Below are positions 43,273 through 51,108 of a DNA stretch of 64,000 nucleotides, piece after piece; positions within the stretch are counted from its first letter, which is position 1, and each line of letters starts with the position of its first letter. The DNA is from Lacrimispora sphenoides JCM 1415 (GTDB lineage Bacteria > Bacillota > Clostridia > Lachnospirales > Lachnospiraceae): NCBI RefSeq assembly GCF_900105615.1, contig NZ_LT630003.1, positions 3,353,501-3,417,500 on the forward strand, in the 5' to 3' direction. Under the pieces are notes generated by a model. The model had not been told where the DNA came from, did not search any database, and saw only the letters and a list, made by a program, of their open reading frames with translations. The position numbers and the translations under genes are program-made.

Positions 43273-44103
43273 TTATTTACGCGCGATCTTTGTAATAGAA
43301 GCTGTAATCAGCCTTTTAAACAAAGGTGCAACCCGGTCTGCTGTCTCTTGTACCTCTCCATGGCTTAAAGGCTGATCCGTAATGCCGCAGGCCATATTGG
43401 TGATACAGGAAATGCCGCAAACCTTCATCCCCATGTGGTTTGCTGCAACTGCTTCACAGGCTGTGCTCATTCCTACCGCATCAGCTCCCAGAATGCGGCA
43501 CATCTGTACCTCTGCCGGAGATTCATATGCCGGGCCGGAAAGCTGCATGTAAATACCCTCTCTAAGGCCGATTTCTTCTTCTCCTGCAGCCTCTCTGATG
43601 GTCTGCTGAAGCTCTCTGCTGTAAACATCACTCATATCCGGGAATCTGGGTCCCAGCTCTTCTAAATTTTCCCCGATTAACGGAGACGGAACAAAGCTCG
43701 CAATATGATCCCTTATGAGCATGAAATCCCCCGCCTTAAACTCTTTGTTAACACCGCCGCAGGCATTGGTTAAAAACAGGACCTTGGCTCCTAAAAGTCC
43801 CATAAGCCTGGCCGGAAGCACCACATCCGTCATTGGATATCCCTCATAAAAATGAACCCGTCCCTGCATGATAACCACCGGAACATCATTTACATATCCG
43901 AATACAAACCTTCCTTTATGGCCTGCCACCGTTGAAATCGGAAATCCTTCAATGTCTTTATAATCAATGGATGTCTCTACCTTTATCTCCTCTGCATATT
44001 CCCCAAGGCCGGACCCCAGGATCAGAGCTATCTCCGGGACAAAGTCAGTCTTCTCCCGCACACTTTCCAAACAATTTTTAAGCTTTGCATATACTTCATT
44101 CAT
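43273..44103 (-). CDS. Purine nucleoside phosphorylase
   Basis: Splits purine nucleosides with phosphate to free base and (deoxy)ribose 1-phosphate. From ATG 44103 the protein has 276 residues, the size of trimeric PNPs; AAGGAG lies 10 bases upstream. GSGLG at 30-34 binds phosphate, VAGHKGRFVFG and GRVHFYEGY follow, and TNACGGVN with VGMSTACEAVAA forms the base-binding pocket. Reading could extend to 44202, but that segment has no homology signs. It feeds adenine or hypoxanthine to the adjacent adenine deaminase or phosphoribosyltransferases. Confidence 0.93.
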   Translation of the reverse strand: MNEVYAKLKNCLESVREKTDFVPEIALILGSGLGEYAEEIKVETSIDYKDIEGFPISTVAGHKGRFVFGYVNDVPVVIMQGRVHFYEGYPMTDVVLPARLMGLLGAKVLFLTNACGGVNKEFKAGDFMLIRDHIASFVPSPLIGENLEELGPRFPDMSDVYSRELQQTIREAAGEEEIGLREGIYMQLSGPAYESPAEVQMCRILGADAVGMSTACEAVAANHMGMKVCGISCITNMACGITDQPLSHGEVQETADRVAPLFKRLITASITKIARK

Positions 44104-44228
44104 ATACCATTTTCTCCTTTCATAGTTACCATCAGATTTGATCGTCATAGGTATATACAGTATACCACATCTGCCAATATATCTGTATCTATATTTTGAC
44201 AAATATGGGGGAATAATGATATACTGAA

Positions 44229-44323
44229 GGTGTTCGTACTAACCCGGAAGGATCCCTGACGGCGAAGGCGAGGAGAATACGTAAACCGGAAATCCCATGC
44301 CTTTTGGTGTGGGATTTTTTGAT
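44229..44323 (+). promoter_or_regulatory. Structured leader with terminator upstream of an ABC importer; riboswitch-like, class unknown
   Basis: About 60 bases of GC-rich, purine-rich leader (44230-44288, with CCCGG, GGATCC, ACGGCGAAGGCG) contrast with AT-rich flanks. They are followed by a Rho-independent terminator: AAATCCCA (44290-44297) with TGGGATTT (44309-44316 region) and a T6 run, 55 bases before the importer start. TGTTCGTAC (about 44231-44239) can also pair with GTACGGACA (about 44352-44360) close to the ribosome binding site. This aptamer-plus-terminator layout is that of a riboswitch; I could not match TPP, purine, guanidine, SAM, FMN, cobalamin or other classes I know. Confidence 0.6.
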
Positions 44324-44376
44324 GGACGTAAAGAAAAAAGAACCATAACAGGTACGGACAGAAAGCGAGGATCATT

Positions 44377-45438
44377 ATGAAAAAAGCATTATCCCTATTG
44401 ATGGCATTTGCTGCAACGGCTGCCGTACTCTCTGGCTGTGCAAAGGGCGGCGCTGAACCCCCCCAGGCAACATCAGTCTCTGAAAAGGAATCCACCTCTG
44501 AGACAGCAGAAGAAACGTCAAAAGCCCAAGAACCTGCTGATCGTTATACCTTAAAGATCGGTTCCTTAAAAGGGCCTACCTCTATGGGCCTTGTAAAGCT
44601 GATGGACCAGTCTGAAAAAGGCAATGCAGAAGGCTCCTATGATTTTACCATGGTAACCGCTGCTGACGAACTCCTTGGAAAAATAGTAAGCAAAGAATTG
44701 GATGTCGCTCTTGTACCCGCCAATATGGCCTCCATTATTTATAACAAAACCAATCATGAGGTGACCGTCCTGGATATTAACACCCTGGGTGTTCTCTACG
44801 GGGTATCCGCCGATGATTCCATTAAAACAGCCTCAGACTTAAAGGGTAAGACCGTCTACTTGACCGGCAAAGGAACCACACCGGACTATGCCCTTCAGCA
44901 CGTGCTTAAAGCCAGCGGCTTAACCGCTGACGACATAACCCTGGAATATAAATCCGAAGCCGCTGAGGTCGTTTCTATCCTGAAGGAAAAGCCTGATGCA
45001 GTAGGTCTTCTTCCCCAGCCCTTTGTAACAGCTGCCATGGCTCAGAATGACTCCCTTAAAATGGTTCTTGACTTAACAAAGGAGTGGGATGCCACAGCCG
45101 GTGAAAACGGCGGCAGTCTGGTGACCGGAGTTACCATCTGCCGGAATGACGTGATCAAAGACCATGGGGATGCCATTGCCACCTTTATGGCGGAACATAA
45201 GGAATCCGCGGAATTTGCCAATGCCAATGTAGCTGAAACCGCAGCTCTGGTGGCTGCTGCCGGAATCATTGAAAAAGCCCCGGTTGCTGAAAAGGCCATC
45301 CCATACTGCAGCATCACCTATGTAGACGGAGACCAGATGAAATCTCTGTTAAGCGGATACTTAAAAGTTCTTTTCGATATGGAGCCGTCTTCCGTAGGCG
45401 GAACACTGCCAGCCGATGACTTCTACTATATGCCATAA
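44377..45438 (+). CDS. NMT1/SsuA-like substrate-binding lipoprotein
   Basis: 353 residues: lipoprotein signal ending LSGC (Cys21), a Ser/Thr/Glu linker to about residue 50, then a type 2 periplasmic-binding domain (LKIGSLKGPTSMGLVKLM, DVALVPANMASIIYN, DLKGKTVYLTGKGTTPDYA). Proteins of this group bind thiamine precursors, sulfonates, nitrate-like or other small molecules; the substrate here is unknown. GCGAGGATC precedes the start. First gene of a three-gene importer operon under the structured leader and divergent from purine salvage genes. Confidence 0.88.
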   Translation: MKKALSLLMAFAATAAVLSGCAKGGAEPPQATSVSEKESTSETAEETSKAQEPADRYTLKIGSLKGPTSMGLVKLMDQSEKGNAEGSYDFTMVTAADELLGKIVSKELDVALVPANMASIIYNKTNHEVTVLDINTLGVLYGVSADDSIKTASDLKGKTVYLTGKGTTPDYALQHVLKASGLTADDITLEYKSEAAEVVSILKEKPDAVGLLPQPFVTAAMAQNDSLKMVLDLTKEWDATAGENGGSLVTGVTICRNDVIKDHGDAIATFMAEHKESAEFANANVAETAALVAAAGIIEKAPVAEKAIPYCSITYVDGDQMKSLLSGYLKVLFDMEPSSVGGTLPADDFYYMP

Positions 45439-45470
45439 TTAAGGTAAAGCTTTGTAAGGAGAATCCCATT

Positions 45471-46241
45471 ATGAAACCAACAGCCCTCCCGGCTAAAAAG
45501 GCCGGTATCATCTTTCTCTGGCTTCTTGCGTGGCAGGCAGTAAGCCTGTCCGTGCACAACAGCATTATACTGGTAGGCCCTTTGGAGGTGATCCAGGCTT
45601 TATGGGGCCAGGGGGCCAAGTCCGGCTTCTGGTTAACCATTGCCCTCTCCTTTGGAAAGATAAGCCTTGGATTCCTTATGGCCTTTGGCTCAGGAATCCT
45701 GGCCGGGGGAGCCGCATGGCGTTTCCCCCTCTTAAGGGATTTGCTGGAACCGCTTATGTCCCTGATAAAGTCGGTTCCGGTGGCTTCCTTTGTCATACTG
45801 GCCCTGATCTGGGTAGGTTCTGAAAATTTGTCCGTTTTTATCGCCTTTCTTGTGGTATTCCCCATCATTTACATAAATACCATAGCAGGATTTATGAGTA
45901 CCGATCCAAAGCTTTTGGAAATGGCCTGGGTGTTCCGTATGCAAGGCAAAAAGAAGCTCCTTTATATATACCGCCCCGCCCTTCTTCCCTACCTCATAAG
46001 CGGCTGCAGGGTGGCTTTGGGCATGGGCTGGAAATCCGGGGTTGCCGCCGAGGTGATCGGCGTCCCAAGCAATTCCATCGGCGAAAAACTCTATATGGCA
46101 AAAATTTATTTAAGTACTGCGGACCTTTTTGCCTGGACCCTGGTTATTATCGTCATCAGCGCCCTTTTTGAAAAATTCTTTTTATGGCTTTTAAGCCTTG
46201 CAAGTCCCGGCCGGAAATCCCATAAAAGAAAGGAGGTCTGA
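45471..46241 (+). CDS. ABC transporter permease, NitT/TauT type
   Basis: 256 residues, about six membrane segments, BPD_transp_1 domain with the loop KLLYIYRPALLPYLISGCR and LGMGWKSGVAAEVIG, typical of SsuC/TauC/ThiX permeases. AAGGAG precedes the ATG. It sits between the binding protein and the ATPase genes. Confidence 0.9.
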   Translation: MKPTALPAKKAGIIFLWLLAWQAVSLSVHNSIILVGPLEVIQALWGQGAKSGFWLTIALSFGKISLGFLMAFGSGILAGGAAWRFPLLRDLLEPLMSLIKSVPVASFVILALIWVGSENLSVFIAFLVVFPIIYINTIAGFMSTDPKLLEMAWVFRMQGKKKLLYIYRPALLPYLISGCRVALGMGWKSGVAAEVIGVPSNSIGEKLYMAKIYLSTADLFAWTLVIIVISALFEKFFLWLLSLASPGRKSHKRKEV

Positions 46242-46244
46242 TCC

Positions 46245-46823
46245 ATGGAACTAAAGGTAAACCATCTGTCCAAATCCTTTGGGACTCTTAAAGTATTTAT
46301 GCAGGTAAATCTTTCCCTTCATTCCGGCCAGGTCTACTGCCTCATGGGACCCTCAGGATCCGGAAAAACCACATTCTTCCGGATCCTTCTGGGACTTGAA
46401 GAGGCCGACTCCGGATCCATGGAAGGACTTCAGGGCACAAGAGCCTCCGCCGTGTTTCAGGAGAACCGTCTGTGCGAATCATTTACCCCGGTAGACAACA
46501 TTACCATGGTAATCCCCGGTCGTTCCTCCCGAAGCAGAAAACAGGCCAGAGAAGAGCTTTTAAGGCTTCTTCCGGAAGAGGCCTTGTCCCGCCCCGTGTC
46601 TACCTTAAGCGGAGGAATGAAGCGCCGGGTTGCCATTGTAAGAGCCTTGTCGGTCCCTTGTGATATGATTTTAATGGACGAACCCTTTACCGGTCTTGAT
46701 GAGAAAACAAAACGAACCGTAATTCAATATATCAAAGAAAAGACCCGTGACAAGCTTGTCATCATAAGCACCCACCAGGAGGAGGATGTGGCACTCCTTA
46801 ACGGCACCCTTATAAAACTGTAA
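46245..46823 (+). CDS. ABC transporter ATP-binding protein, NitT/TauT type, short form
   Basis: 192 residues: Walker A MGPSGSGKTT near 33-42, signature LSGGMKRRVAIVRAL, Walker B MILMDEPFTGLDEKT, H-loop ISTHQ. It is about 50 residues shorter than SsuB or TauB relatives because it lacks the C-terminal extension, but all nucleotide-binding motifs are there. AGGAGG 8 bases upstream. Last gene of the importer operon, directly followed by a very strong terminator. Confidence 0.9.
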   Translation: MELKVNHLSKSFGTLKVFMQVNLSLHSGQVYCLMGPSGSGKTTFFRILLGLEEADSGSMEGLQGTRASAVFQENRLCESFTPVDNITMVIPGRSSRSRKQAREELLRLLPEEALSRPVSTLSGGMKRRVAIVRALSVPCDMILMDEPFTGLDEKTKRTVIQYIKEKTRDKLVIISTHQEEDVALLNGTLIKL

Positions 46824-46867
46824 AAACAGGGGCAAAAGCAGATATTCCTGCTTTTGCCCCTGTTTAA
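46824..46867. terminator. Strong terminator after the ABC importer
   Basis: Perfect 18-base stem AAACAGGGGCAAAAGCAG (46824-46841) with CTGCTTTTGCCCCTGTTT (46848-46865) around a six-base loop. It overlaps the end of the ATPase stop codon region and also serves the minus-strand lipoprotein gene. Confidence 0.93.
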
Positions 46868-46887
46868 TTCCTATCTTATTTTCAGTT

Positions 46888-47580
46888 TTATTTCAGTTTT
46901 AAAGTATCCAGTGCTGCTTCAATCTGACCTTCTACCGCAGTGTCCGGTGATTCAATCGTTCCTGCTGCACTGATGTACTTCTTTGTAGCAGCATTGTAGG
47001 AACCGGAAATTGCATAATAACGGACTCCATCCTGATTCGTCTTATACCGGATTGCATAGCGGAACGTCTGGCTTCCGTCGCTGCCGTTTTCAACATTATA
47101 GCGGACAAATTCCATATCCTCGCCACGGCTGACAAATTCCTTGTATTCTTCCATGGTAGCCGGATAAACTTCTCTGGCTCCGTCGGCGTCTTCTCCTTCT
47201 ACATAGACAACTTCCAGCAGATCGTTGCCATTGGGAGAAGTGAATGCGACTGAGCTTTCATCTCCATCGTCTTCAATGGTCCAGCCCTGGGGCGGTGTAA
47301 TCTGATATTTTCCAGATTTAGATGTAAAGACGCCGGAAGTTAAATCTCCTGCATCAGAAGCAGTGGTTTCGGTGGTTTCGTCTGTTCCGTCTTCCTCACT
47401 ATCAGATTCATCCTCACCTAACGTAGTCTCATCTGTACCAGCTACTTTCGTTTCGGCAGCACTTACTTCTGTAGGATTATCCTGCGAGGATTTCCCATTA
47501 TCTTTTGATCCACAGCCCGTAGCCGCCATCATAACTGCCATGGCGATGGCTATTACTGCCAACATTTTGTTTTTTCTCAT
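46888..47580 (-). CDS. Lipoprotein of unknown function with acidic linker
   Basis: 230 residues from ATG 47580 (AGGAG 8 bases upstream). Lipobox MAATGC, a strongly acidic Ser/Thr/Glu/Asp linker (about residues 25-80), then a globular domain (KYQITPPQGWTIEDDGDES, FVRYNVENGSDG, AIRYKTNQDGVRYYAISG) that resembles PsbP-like or DUF1795-type fold proteins. It is surface-anchored, with no recognised activity. It stands alone, converging with the importer operon. Confidence 0.75.
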   Translation of the reverse strand: MRKNKMLAVIAIAMAVMMAATGCGSKDNGKSSQDNPTEVSAAETKVAGTDETTLGEDESDSEEDGTDETTETTASDAGDLTSGVFTSKSGKYQITPPQGWTIEDDGDESSVAFTSPNGNDLLEVVYVEGEDADGAREVYPATMEEYKEFVSRGEDMEFVRYNVENGSDGSQTFRYAIRYKTNQDGVRYYAISGSYNAATKKYISAAGTIESPDTAVEGQIEAALDTLKLK

Positions 47581-47702
47581 TTTAATCACTCCTCATCATC
47601 ATCAATCTCATTCCTGGTGACGATGAGGATTATAACATTATCTGCATCAAATGTATAGGGGATTAAAGGAACTGAAAGAATCACCAAAAATTCTTAATAA
47701 TT

Positions 47703-48173
47703 TTAATGGGAAGCTTCCGGGCGCTCCAGATCCAGTAACTTCACTTTAATATCCAGGCCTCCGCCATATCCTATGAGGCTTCCGTTGGCCCCTATTACCC
47801 GGTGACAAGGAATGATGACAGGTATGGGATTGCGGTTATTTGCCATGCCAACCGCACGGCAGCCTTTGGGATTATCAATCATGACCGCAATATCCTTATA
47901 GCTTTTCGTCTCTCCGTATGGAATCAGCAGCAACGCATTCCAAACCTTTTTTTGAAATTCCGTTCCCTCCGGCTTAAGTGGCAGATCAAACACCGTTCTC
48001 TTTCCAGCCATATATTCCTCCAATTGGCCTTCTGCTCTCCGGATCAGCTCTGTCCGCTCCCTTACGGCATTCAAAGGCTCCGTCCTCCCAAAATCAATTC
48101 TTAGAAGCGCTTCATCATCACATAAAATGGTAAGAGGTCCTATTTTGCTCTCATAAACTTCCCAGTACTTCAT
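47703..48173 (-). CDS. ogt: Methylated-DNA-[protein]-cysteine S-methyltransferase
   Basis: Suicide repair protein that transfers the methyl group from O6-methylguanine to its own cysteine. 156 residues; the acceptor is in VIIPCHRVIGANG near residue 120, the helix-turn-helix arginine in CRAVGMANNRNPIP. No Ada-type regulatory domain. The upstream gap contains the promoter region but no clear operator. Confidence 0.94.
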   Translation of the reverse strand: MKYWEVYESKIGPLTILCDDEALLRIDFGRTEPLNAVRERTELIRRAEGQLEEYMAGKRTVFDLPLKPEGTEFQKKVWNALLLIPYGETKSYKDIAVMIDNPKGCRAVGMANNRNPIPVIIPCHRVIGANGSLIGYGGGLDIKVKLLDLERPEASH

Positions 48174-48562
48174 ATAAAATTCCTTCTTTCTCTTATGAAC
48201 GGTACCATGTTTTCATCTAATTACATTATATCATATACAAAGCTAAGAGACGACCTCTTCTTTCATTCCTTGTTCCAGGGCCGAAAGTAGTAAGCTATCT
48301 GTTTTTTCAAATATTTCTCATAATTCTTTTAGTCTTTTTATGAAATGTTTATGGCTTAGTCAAACTTCGGTCATATTTTCCGCGTATACTAAATATTGAA
48401 AAGGAACCCCACCCTTTTAACATTGACTTTTTATTTTTCATACTCAACCGGCAGGAACATTTTATGTACCTGCCGGTTCCTCCCATTTCAGGGCTATTTT
48501 TTCCTTAAAAACCGCATAAATACAGGCTTAATAATGAATTTGAAATTTTTTCTAAAATAATG
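48174..48562. other. Gene-free stretch between ogt and the tRNA operon
   Basis: I see no coding region here. It contains a GC-rich hairpin, AACCGGCAGG (48446-48455) with CCTGCCGGTT (48469-48478), without a following T-run on either strand. It may be the end of a small RNA or just a structural element. The rest is AT-rich spacer. Confidence 0.5.
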
Positions 48563-48591
48563 TTGACAAAATGATATCCATCATATATAAT
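48563..48591 (+). promoter_or_regulatory. Consensus promoter of the tRNA operon
   Basis: Perfect TTGACA (48563-48568) and TATAAT (48586-48591) with a 17-base spacer, about 55 bases before the first tRNA, as expected for a strongly expressed stable RNA operon. Confidence 0.9.
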
Positions 48592-48646
48592 AACTCTTGC
48601 GTTGCGGAAAAGCAACCAAGCGAAAGATGGAAAATGCTTTCACTAT

Positions 48647-48721
48647 CGGGGTGTGGCTCAGTTTGGCTAGAGTACCTGGTTTGGGACCAGGGGGTCGCAG
48701 GTTCGAATCCTGTCACCCCGA
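48647..48721 (+). tRNA. tRNA-Pro (TGG anticodon)
   Basis: Acceptor CGGGGTG pairs with CACCCCG; anticodon loop TTTGGGA gives TGG; T-arm GGTTCGAATCC. CCA is not encoded. First of six tRNAs. Confidence 0.95.
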
Positions 48722-48768
48722 TTCAAGAGAAAAACCGTCAATGGTAGTTTTAGTTTCTCTTACCTTTT

Positions 48769-48839
48769 GCGGGTGTAGTTCAATGGTAGAACACCAGCCT
48801 TCCAAGCTGGATACGTGGGTTCGATTCCCATCACCCGCT
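48769..48839 (+). tRNA. tRNA-Gly (TCC anticodon)
   Basis: Acceptor GCGGGTG with CACCCGC; anticodon TCC in CAGCCTTCCAAGCTG; T-loop GGTTCGATTCC. CCA not encoded. Confidence 0.95.
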
Positions 48840-48842
48840 TTT

Positions 48843-48916
<74 letters not shown>

Positions 48917-48949
48917 TTTCACATCTCTAACCAAGGTGTGAAAATTTAT

Positions 48950-49024
48950 GGTGGGTATGGCGAAGTTGGTTATCGCGCCAGATTGTGGCTCTGGAGGCCC
49001 AGGGTTCGAATCCCTGTACTCACC
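48950..49024 (+). tRNA. tRNA-His (GTG anticodon)
   Basis: Acceptor GTGGGTA with TACTCAC, plus the extra 5' G (48950) opposite C73 that is diagnostic for tRNA-His. Anticodon GTG in CCAGATTGTGGCTCTGG. Confidence 0.95.
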
Positions 49025-49063
49025 TTTCCCTTTTAGGGAATTTTTTTTTATCACAAGTTTTAA

Positions 49064-49135
49064 TGGGCTATCGCCAAGCGGTAAGGCACAGGACTTTGAC
49101 TCCTGCAGTCGTTGGTTCGAATCCAACTAGCCCAG
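49064..49135 (+). tRNA. tRNA-Gln (TTG anticodon)
   Basis: Acceptor TGGGCTA with TAGCCCA; anticodon TTG in AGGACTTTGACTCCT; T-loop GGTTCGAATCC. Confidence 0.95.
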
Positions 49136-49138
49136 TAT

Positions 49139-49211
49139 GGGATACTAGCTCAGGTGGTAGAGCACTTGACTTTTAATCAAGTTGTCCGGGGTTCGAGTCC
49201 CCGGTGTCTCA
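49139..49211 (+). tRNA. tRNA-Lys (TTT anticodon)
   Basis: Acceptor GGGATAC with GTGTCTC; anticodon TTT in CTTGACTTTTAATCAAG; T-loop GGTTCGAGTCC. Last tRNA of the operon, followed by a terminator 11 bases later. Confidence 0.95.
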
Positions 49212-49222
49212 TGAATGCATCG

Positions 49223-49263
49223 AAAAAGAGCGGGAAATCATTTGATTTCCTGCTCTTTTTTTA
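49223..49263 (+). terminator. Terminator of the tRNA operon
   Basis: AAAAAGAGCGGGAAATCA pairs with TGATTTCCTGCTCTTTTT (one G-T pair) around a two-base loop, followed by more T residues. Confidence 0.9.
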
Positions 49264-49420
49264 TTTACCCGCATGTAATATAAAAGGTGATTGTTAATAT
49301 GTCCCTAAAAAACTATAATAGGATCATGGCATTCACTCCACTCTCCTCTCTTATTTGTGCATAAAGAGAGAGGACGAACAAACCGATAACAAATATAATG
49401 CAAAAGAAAGGATTGATTTT

Positions 49421-50272
49421 ATGGAATGGATTGAGGGATTAAACAAATCAATAAACTATATTGAGGAACATTTAACGGAAGATATAGACTATGAGCAGTT
49501 GGGGAAAATCGCATGTTGTTCTGTTTATCATTTTCAGAGAATGTTCGCATATATGGCAAATGTACCTTTATCTGAATACATCCGGCGCAGGCGTATGTCC
49601 TTGGCAGCGGTGGATCTGCAGAACGGGGATAATAAAATTATTGATGTTGCTCTTAAATATGGATATCACTCTCCCACTGCCTTTAACCGGGCATTTCAAA
49701 GCATCCATGGAGTAGCGCCATCTCGTATAAAAGAAAGCGGTGCTACCGTAAAATCATATCCGCCTATCAGTTTCAAAATTATAATAAAAGGAGTGGATGA
49801 ATTGAATTATCGAATTGAGAAGAAGGATCCGTTTCGGATTGTAGGAACTACACAATCCCTGTACCGGGAAATTGAAAAGAATTTTGAAATTGTACCTCAA
49901 ATGTGGAGCAAGGCAGCCATGGACGGAACGATTCCTAAATTAGCCTCCATGGCAAATGGATGCCCTGGCGGAATATTAGGAGTCAGCATCTGCAATGACC
50001 TGGAAGAATGGCGGTATTTTATAGCCGCAGCCAGTACAAAAGAAATTGATGATACTTTGGAAGAATATACGGTTCCCTCTTTCACCTGGGCCATATTCTC
50101 CGGAGAAGGCCAATGCCCCCAGGCAATACAAGAGCTAGAGAAGCGAATTGTCACCGAATGGCTTCCCACTTCTGGATACGAATATGATAATGGACCGGAT
50201 ATTGAGGTCTATTTAAACCCTGACCCTCAAAACGCAAGATTTGAAGTGTGGATTCCCGTTATTAAAAAATAA
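49421..50272 (+). CDS. AraC family regulator with GyrI-like effector-binding domain
   Basis: 283 residues from ATG 49421 (AAAGGA 8 bases upstream). N-terminal AraC DNA-binding domain (EQLGKIACCSVYHFQRMFAY; IIDVALKYGYHSPTAFNRAF; residues 8-105), then a GyrI/BmrR-like small-molecule-binding domain (from about 125: ELNYRIEKKDPFRIVG, ending YLNPDPQNARFEVWIPV). Such two-domain activators respond to drugs or small hydrophobic ligands. The gene immediately downstream is a deletion remnant, so its target may have been lost. Confidence 0.9.
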   Translation: MEWIEGLNKSINYIEEHLTEDIDYEQLGKIACCSVYHFQRMFAYMANVPLSEYIRRRRMSLAAVDLQNGDNKIIDVALKYGYHSPTAFNRAFQSIHGVAPSRIKESGATVKSYPPISFKIIIKGVDELNYRIEKKDPFRIVGTTQSLYREIEKNFEIVPQMWSKAAMDGTIPKLASMANGCPGGILGVSICNDLEEWRYFIAAASTKEIDDTLEEYTVPSFTWAIFSGEGQCPQAIQELEKRIVTEWLPTSGYEYDNGPDIEVYLNPDPQNARFEVWIPVIKK

Positions 50273-50285
50273 TCAGGAGGGCATC

Positions 50286-50461
50286 TTGGATAGGAGAAAT
50301 GAAAACTTTAATGTTTTTCTTAAAGCAGTAGACGACCGTTATAAAGATTTCGTTGTACAAATAAATGATTATCTAACACTTACATGGCATTCATGCCTGC
50401 ATTAAGTGAAGAAAACACCCCTTATATCAAAGTACTTTTAGAAAAGGAGTTAAACGCATAA
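50286..50461 (+). pseudogene. Internally deleted remnant of a small conserved protein gene
   Basis: One frame from TTG 50286 reads NFNVFLKAVDDRYKDFVVQI and NDYLT, which looks like the N-terminus of a roughly 140-residue Firmicutes protein. After a frame change near 50380 another frame reads YMAFMPALSEENTPYIKVLL and ends EKELNA before the stop at 50461, which looks like the C-terminus of the same family. The middle, about 80 residues in relatives as I remember them, is missing. I do not know a function. It follows the AraC-GyrI gene by 13 bases and was probably its operon partner. Confidence 0.55.
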
Positions 50462-50474
50462 TAACTGCATGTAA

Positions 50475-50551
50475 CAGCGGCCAATCATTCAAAGGGCATA
50501 GACTGCTATGGAGGTAACCCAAAAGGCAGTCTCTGCGTGAAATGGCCGCTG
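50475..50551. repeat. Nested inverted repeats (cruciform-like element)
   Basis: Outer arms CAGCGGCCA (50475-50483) and TGGCCGCTG (50543-50551) enclose inner arms AGACTGC (50500-50506) and GCAGTCT (50526-50532). There is no T-run next to it. It could be a small structured RNA or the relic of a mobile element. Confidence 0.5.
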
Positions 50552-50600
50552 ATTTCATGACATTATGCTGAACACTCTTCATTTTCATACTTACCGGAAT

Positions 50601-51029
50601 TTAATATGCTTCCAGATTGTCGCACATTTTCATTAATACTTTACAGAATACAGCTATTTCGTCTTCTGGTATATGGTCGCAGATAAGTTCTTCAAACTGC
50701 TGAAAAACTTTTCTTACCTCTTCTGCTTCAGCAACCCCTTTATCCGTAAGACTGATCAGAACGGAACGTCTGCAGTCCGGATTATTTTCCCTGAGAAGGA
50801 ACCCCATATCCTGCAGTTTGTCTATATTTCTTGACAAGGTGGCCGTATCAAAATGGCATCGGTCTGCCAGCTCTTTTTGGGTGATATGGTCTTTTTGTAA
50901 AAGATTATATAAAATCCTTGCCTGTCCCTGTCCAGGCGTCAATCCGATATTTGACAGAAGCGGTGAAATAATCTGCTTCCTGGCCTTTTCTTCACGAACC
51001 AATAGTTCTCTCACACTATGTTGCTTCAT
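50601..51029 (-). CDS. MarR family transcriptional regulator
   Basis: 142 residues from ATG 51029 (AAAGGAG 11 bases upstream; the in-frame GTG at 51041 overlaps that site). Winged helix at about 35-100 (ITQKELADRCHFDTATLSRN, LLRENNPDCRRSVLISLTDK). It lies 79 bases downstream of the two ABC exporter genes on the same strand. The promoter of those genes carries two tandem near-palindromes, so it probably represses its own operon, as other MarR-exporter sets do. Ligand unknown. Confidence 0.9.
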   Translation of the reverse strand: MKQHSVRELLVREEKARKQIISPLLSNIGLTPGQGQARILYNLLQKDHITQKELADRCHFDTATLSRNIDKLQDMGFLLRENNPDCRRSVLISLTDKGVAEAEEVRKVFQQFEELICDHIPEDEIAVFCKVLMKMCDNLEAY

Positions 51030-51108
51030 ATATTTTATCACTCCTTTCCCTTCGCAAAGGGCACAAATAAGTCATGAAACAGTTGTGCCCTTCTGCGCTT
51101 TCCTCTCA

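Noticed and set aside
44229-44323. Leader read as a TPP riboswitch, because the importer is of the thiamine-precursor/NMT1 type
   Set aside because: The conserved CTGAGA and the ACCTGAT-to-GCGTAGGGA part are absent, so I left the class open.
44229-44323. Leader read as a guanidine-III riboswitch, because of ACCCGG and GACGGCG
   Set aside because: The order and spacing of the pairing segments do not fit the compact pseudoknot of that class.
48446-48478. GC-rich hairpin as a terminator of ogt or the tRNA operon
   Set aside because: No T-run on either side, and it is upstream of both transcription units.
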